Positions 62,401-64,000 of a DNA stretch of 64,000 nt are shown here, in pieces. The notes beneath the pieces are model-generated. The model was given only the letters and a program-made list of their open reading frames with translations. It was not told the DNA's origin and searched no databases. The stretch is from contig JARCOQ010000016.1 in the NCBI GenBank assembly GCA_029207755.1, positions 315,001-379,000 on the forward strand, given 5' to 3'. Position 1 is the stretch's first letter; the number at the start of each line of letters is the position of its first letter. Origin of the DNA: Chamaea fasciata (lineage: Eukaryota > Chordata > Aves > Passeriformes > Sylviidae). A program made the position numbers and the translations under genes.

Positions 62401-63811
62401 CAGAGCCAAACCTGGGCACAGGATGAGTGTTGGGCACCTGACCTCACTGTGCTTCCTGAGCAGGTGAGTCTGCTTGGGGCTGCCCTGTCCCACACGCTGA
62501 CTGGGGAGTTTCTGTGTTTTTTGGAAACAGCTTTGTTAATTCTTCCCCCAGACATACCACTCCAATATTTCTGTCTCTTTCTGCCTCACCTCCAGTCTTC
62601 AGCAATTCAATGATTTATTCAAATCTTTTTGCATCCCACTGAGGGCACTTATAAATTAGCCTGCTATCGTGTTTAGAGTACTTGGGTTGATTTATAAGGA
62701 TGCCTGCAAAATAAATGACCTTGCAGATGGACAAGTCTTTAAACACATTTTCATATATTAAAGAAATGAATTGTGGTACTTTAGAGAACACAGCAGTAAA
62801 ACTCCAATCAAAAGAAATAATGGAGGATAAAATAAGATAACGACTTACCAGAAGTCTAAGATGTGCAGAAGATTTACTTTTGTAGATTAAAAATGTAGAT
62901 GAAGCTTTGAATTCTAGGCTTTTTAAACTGTAAAGCCTTGTGATGTTAGCAAAAAAAAAGGACTTTTACAAACCTTTCAAGATCTGAGACAATCAGAAAG
63001 AGAGAGATTATTTGTTCACTTAATGGAAGGTCTCACTCAAATTAGACAGGTTGATTCTCAGAACCACCATTTTCTGCAAAGATGAAAAAATAGAGAAACG
63101 CCAAAAAGGAGTGCGATTTTAGGGAACTGACTACCATACCATGACTGAGTTCTTATGAATGACAGCACTGTAGAACTGACATTTCATGTGCTTCAGCAAA
63201 GTATGCTACATTTCTATTTAGAGCCCCTGTAGAAGTTAGTGATGGAGGAAAAGATCCAGAAACTATTCCCAGTCCACCCTGACTCCCTTCAGAATGAATC
63301 CATCAGAGCACAGAATCAGGTTTTAGAAATGAGCTGAAGTGAATAGGACTGCATGGGCAGAATGTCCGAACGTTTCTGATGATTCACTCACTAATGCTGC
63401 ACTATGGAGGAAGGTTCAAACCACACCACTCAGATCCCCACTCAAATTTCCCCAAAGTCTGAAAATTAGTTTCTCTCAACTCCAATGTACAATGTACACT
63501 CTCTTCCCTTTAATAGTCTGCAATATATTAACAGGTAATATATTAACAGCATAATCACCAAAATCGCCTTCCATCTTGCTGGAAATTGCCATCGCTTCCA
63601 ACCCTCACCTTCCTAACCCACACGTGTCCATTGACTGTTTCTTGACGTACGGAGGGTAGGATCAGTCCCAGATGCAGCCTCTGGCTCATCTGGATGCCTT
63701 ACCCTCTCTTCGAGCCCTTAATCAGGCTGGAACCTGGTGAAACACCAGCGAAGGAAGAGCATAAGCAGGACTCAGACCTCTCCTGTTATTCTTCACTGAA
63801 ACTCTCTGTAG
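56411..63811. other. Non-coding unique sequence
   Basis: No gene is recognised over about 7.4 kb. A short duplicated CCATATGTCCTT motif occurs near 58219-58246, and two direct copies of AATATATTAACAG lie at 63522-63549. 60950-61350 is purine-rich. Open frames are all below about 110 codons, on both strands. Confidence 0.5.
63522..63549. repeat. Short direct repeat AATATATTAACAG x2
   Basis: Two copies of the 13-base motif separated by GT, read directly. A neighbouring AATGTAC direct repeat lies at 63484-63497. Both are small replication-slippage products. Confidence 0.9.
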
Positions 63812-63916
63812 TATCAGAAATGAAGTGCGAGGAATTCAGAGCCAGGGCAGCCTTCTCTGGGCTATCCATGGGCCAGTCCTATTCCGGACCTAAAACCATG
63901 AAGCGCTCTGTGTGCG
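63812..63916 (+). CDS. Candidate internal exon, unknown product
   Basis: The segment is bounded by an acceptor with a pyrimidine-rich stretch (CACTGAAACTCTCTGTAG) and a strong donor (TGTGCG|GTGAGTACC). It is 105 bp, a multiple of three, and open in the frame that reads SEMKCEEFRARAAFSG and ends near KTMKRSVC. The phase is compatible with joining to the candidate exon at 32442-32629, the joint codon being ATA. Another strong acceptor (GTTTCCTCCTCTCAG) lies only 72 bases downstream, at the window edge. I recognise no domain. The open frame begins well upstream, at 63694, so a longer first exon is also possible. Confidence 0.22.
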
Positions 63917-64000
63917 GTGAGTACCCAGCATATTGAAATACATCTGTTCCTGTGTGGTGAAGCCATAGTAACCGTTTCCTCCTCTCAGCAGGAGACGGGA
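63917..64000. other. Possible short intron and start of a further exon
   Basis: After the GTGAGT donor, 72 bp of sequence end in a good polypyrimidine acceptor (GTTTCCTCCTCTCAG, ending at 63988). Short introns of this size occur in birds. Only 12 bases remain after the acceptor, so coding potential cannot be judged. A nearby alternative AG is three bases downstream (CAGCAG), a typical tandem-acceptor arrangement. Confidence 0.2.

Overview
This is vertebrate nuclear DNA, most likely from a bird. The main evidence is a clear 3' fragment of a CR1 LINE of the avian type (26380-26715, minus strand), a second short CR1-like tail (56327-56410), a retroviral LTR-like segment (36133-36646) and a degenerate interstitial TTAGGG tract (17284-17512). 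A passerine source is a guess based on the look of the LTR. The window reads as intergenic or deep intronic sequence. It has no bacterial-style gene organisation, no recognisable complete protein-coding gene, no tRNA or rRNA and no CRISPR array. The open frames present are short, overlap on both strands and look like chance frames. The longest comes from a stop-poor minisatellite.

Layout. 1-11.8 kb: moderately AT-rich unique DNA with a 19-base G run, a 27/28-bp minisatellite with a three-monomer higher-order period (787-1079) and a perfect 32-bp tandem duplication (6113-6176). 11.8-17.3 kb: unique DNA with an AACTC microsatellite and a GC-rich patch near 15 kb. 17.3-17.5 kb: the telomere-like tract. 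17.5-27.9 kb: AT-rich DNA alternating with GC/CpG-rich patches (20.2-21.4, 23.5-24.1, 25.8-26.2, 27.1-27.8 kb) plus the CR1 fragment. 27.9-36 kb: unique DNA with poly-A and poly-T tracts, a perfect 13-bp hairpin and one good candidate plus-strand exon (32442-32629). 35.9-37.4 kb: an A-rich tract, the LTR-like segment and, next to it, the densest CpG island in the window, which contains six 11-bp repeats. 37.4-52.6 kb: mostly unique DNA, with an AT-rich stretch rich in homeodomain-type motifs (41.6-42.4 kb) and a candidate minus-strand exon (45954-46138). 52.9-53.4 kb: a G-rich 23/24-bp minisatellite. 53.4-64 kb: unique DNA, then a candidate plus-strand exon (63812-63916) and a strong acceptor close to the window edge.

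The most useful lead is a possible unrecognised plus-strand transcript. The exon-like segments 32442-32629 and 63812-63916 each have a good acceptor and donor, are open in one frame and are phase-compatible with each other. A third acceptor follows at about 63988. I recognise no protein family in them, so they may belong to a fast-evolving gene or a long noncoding RNA, or be chance. I found nothing I could defend as a new biological system. The other interesting signals are structural: the two minisatellites, the interstitial telomere tract and the LTR/CpG-island junction.
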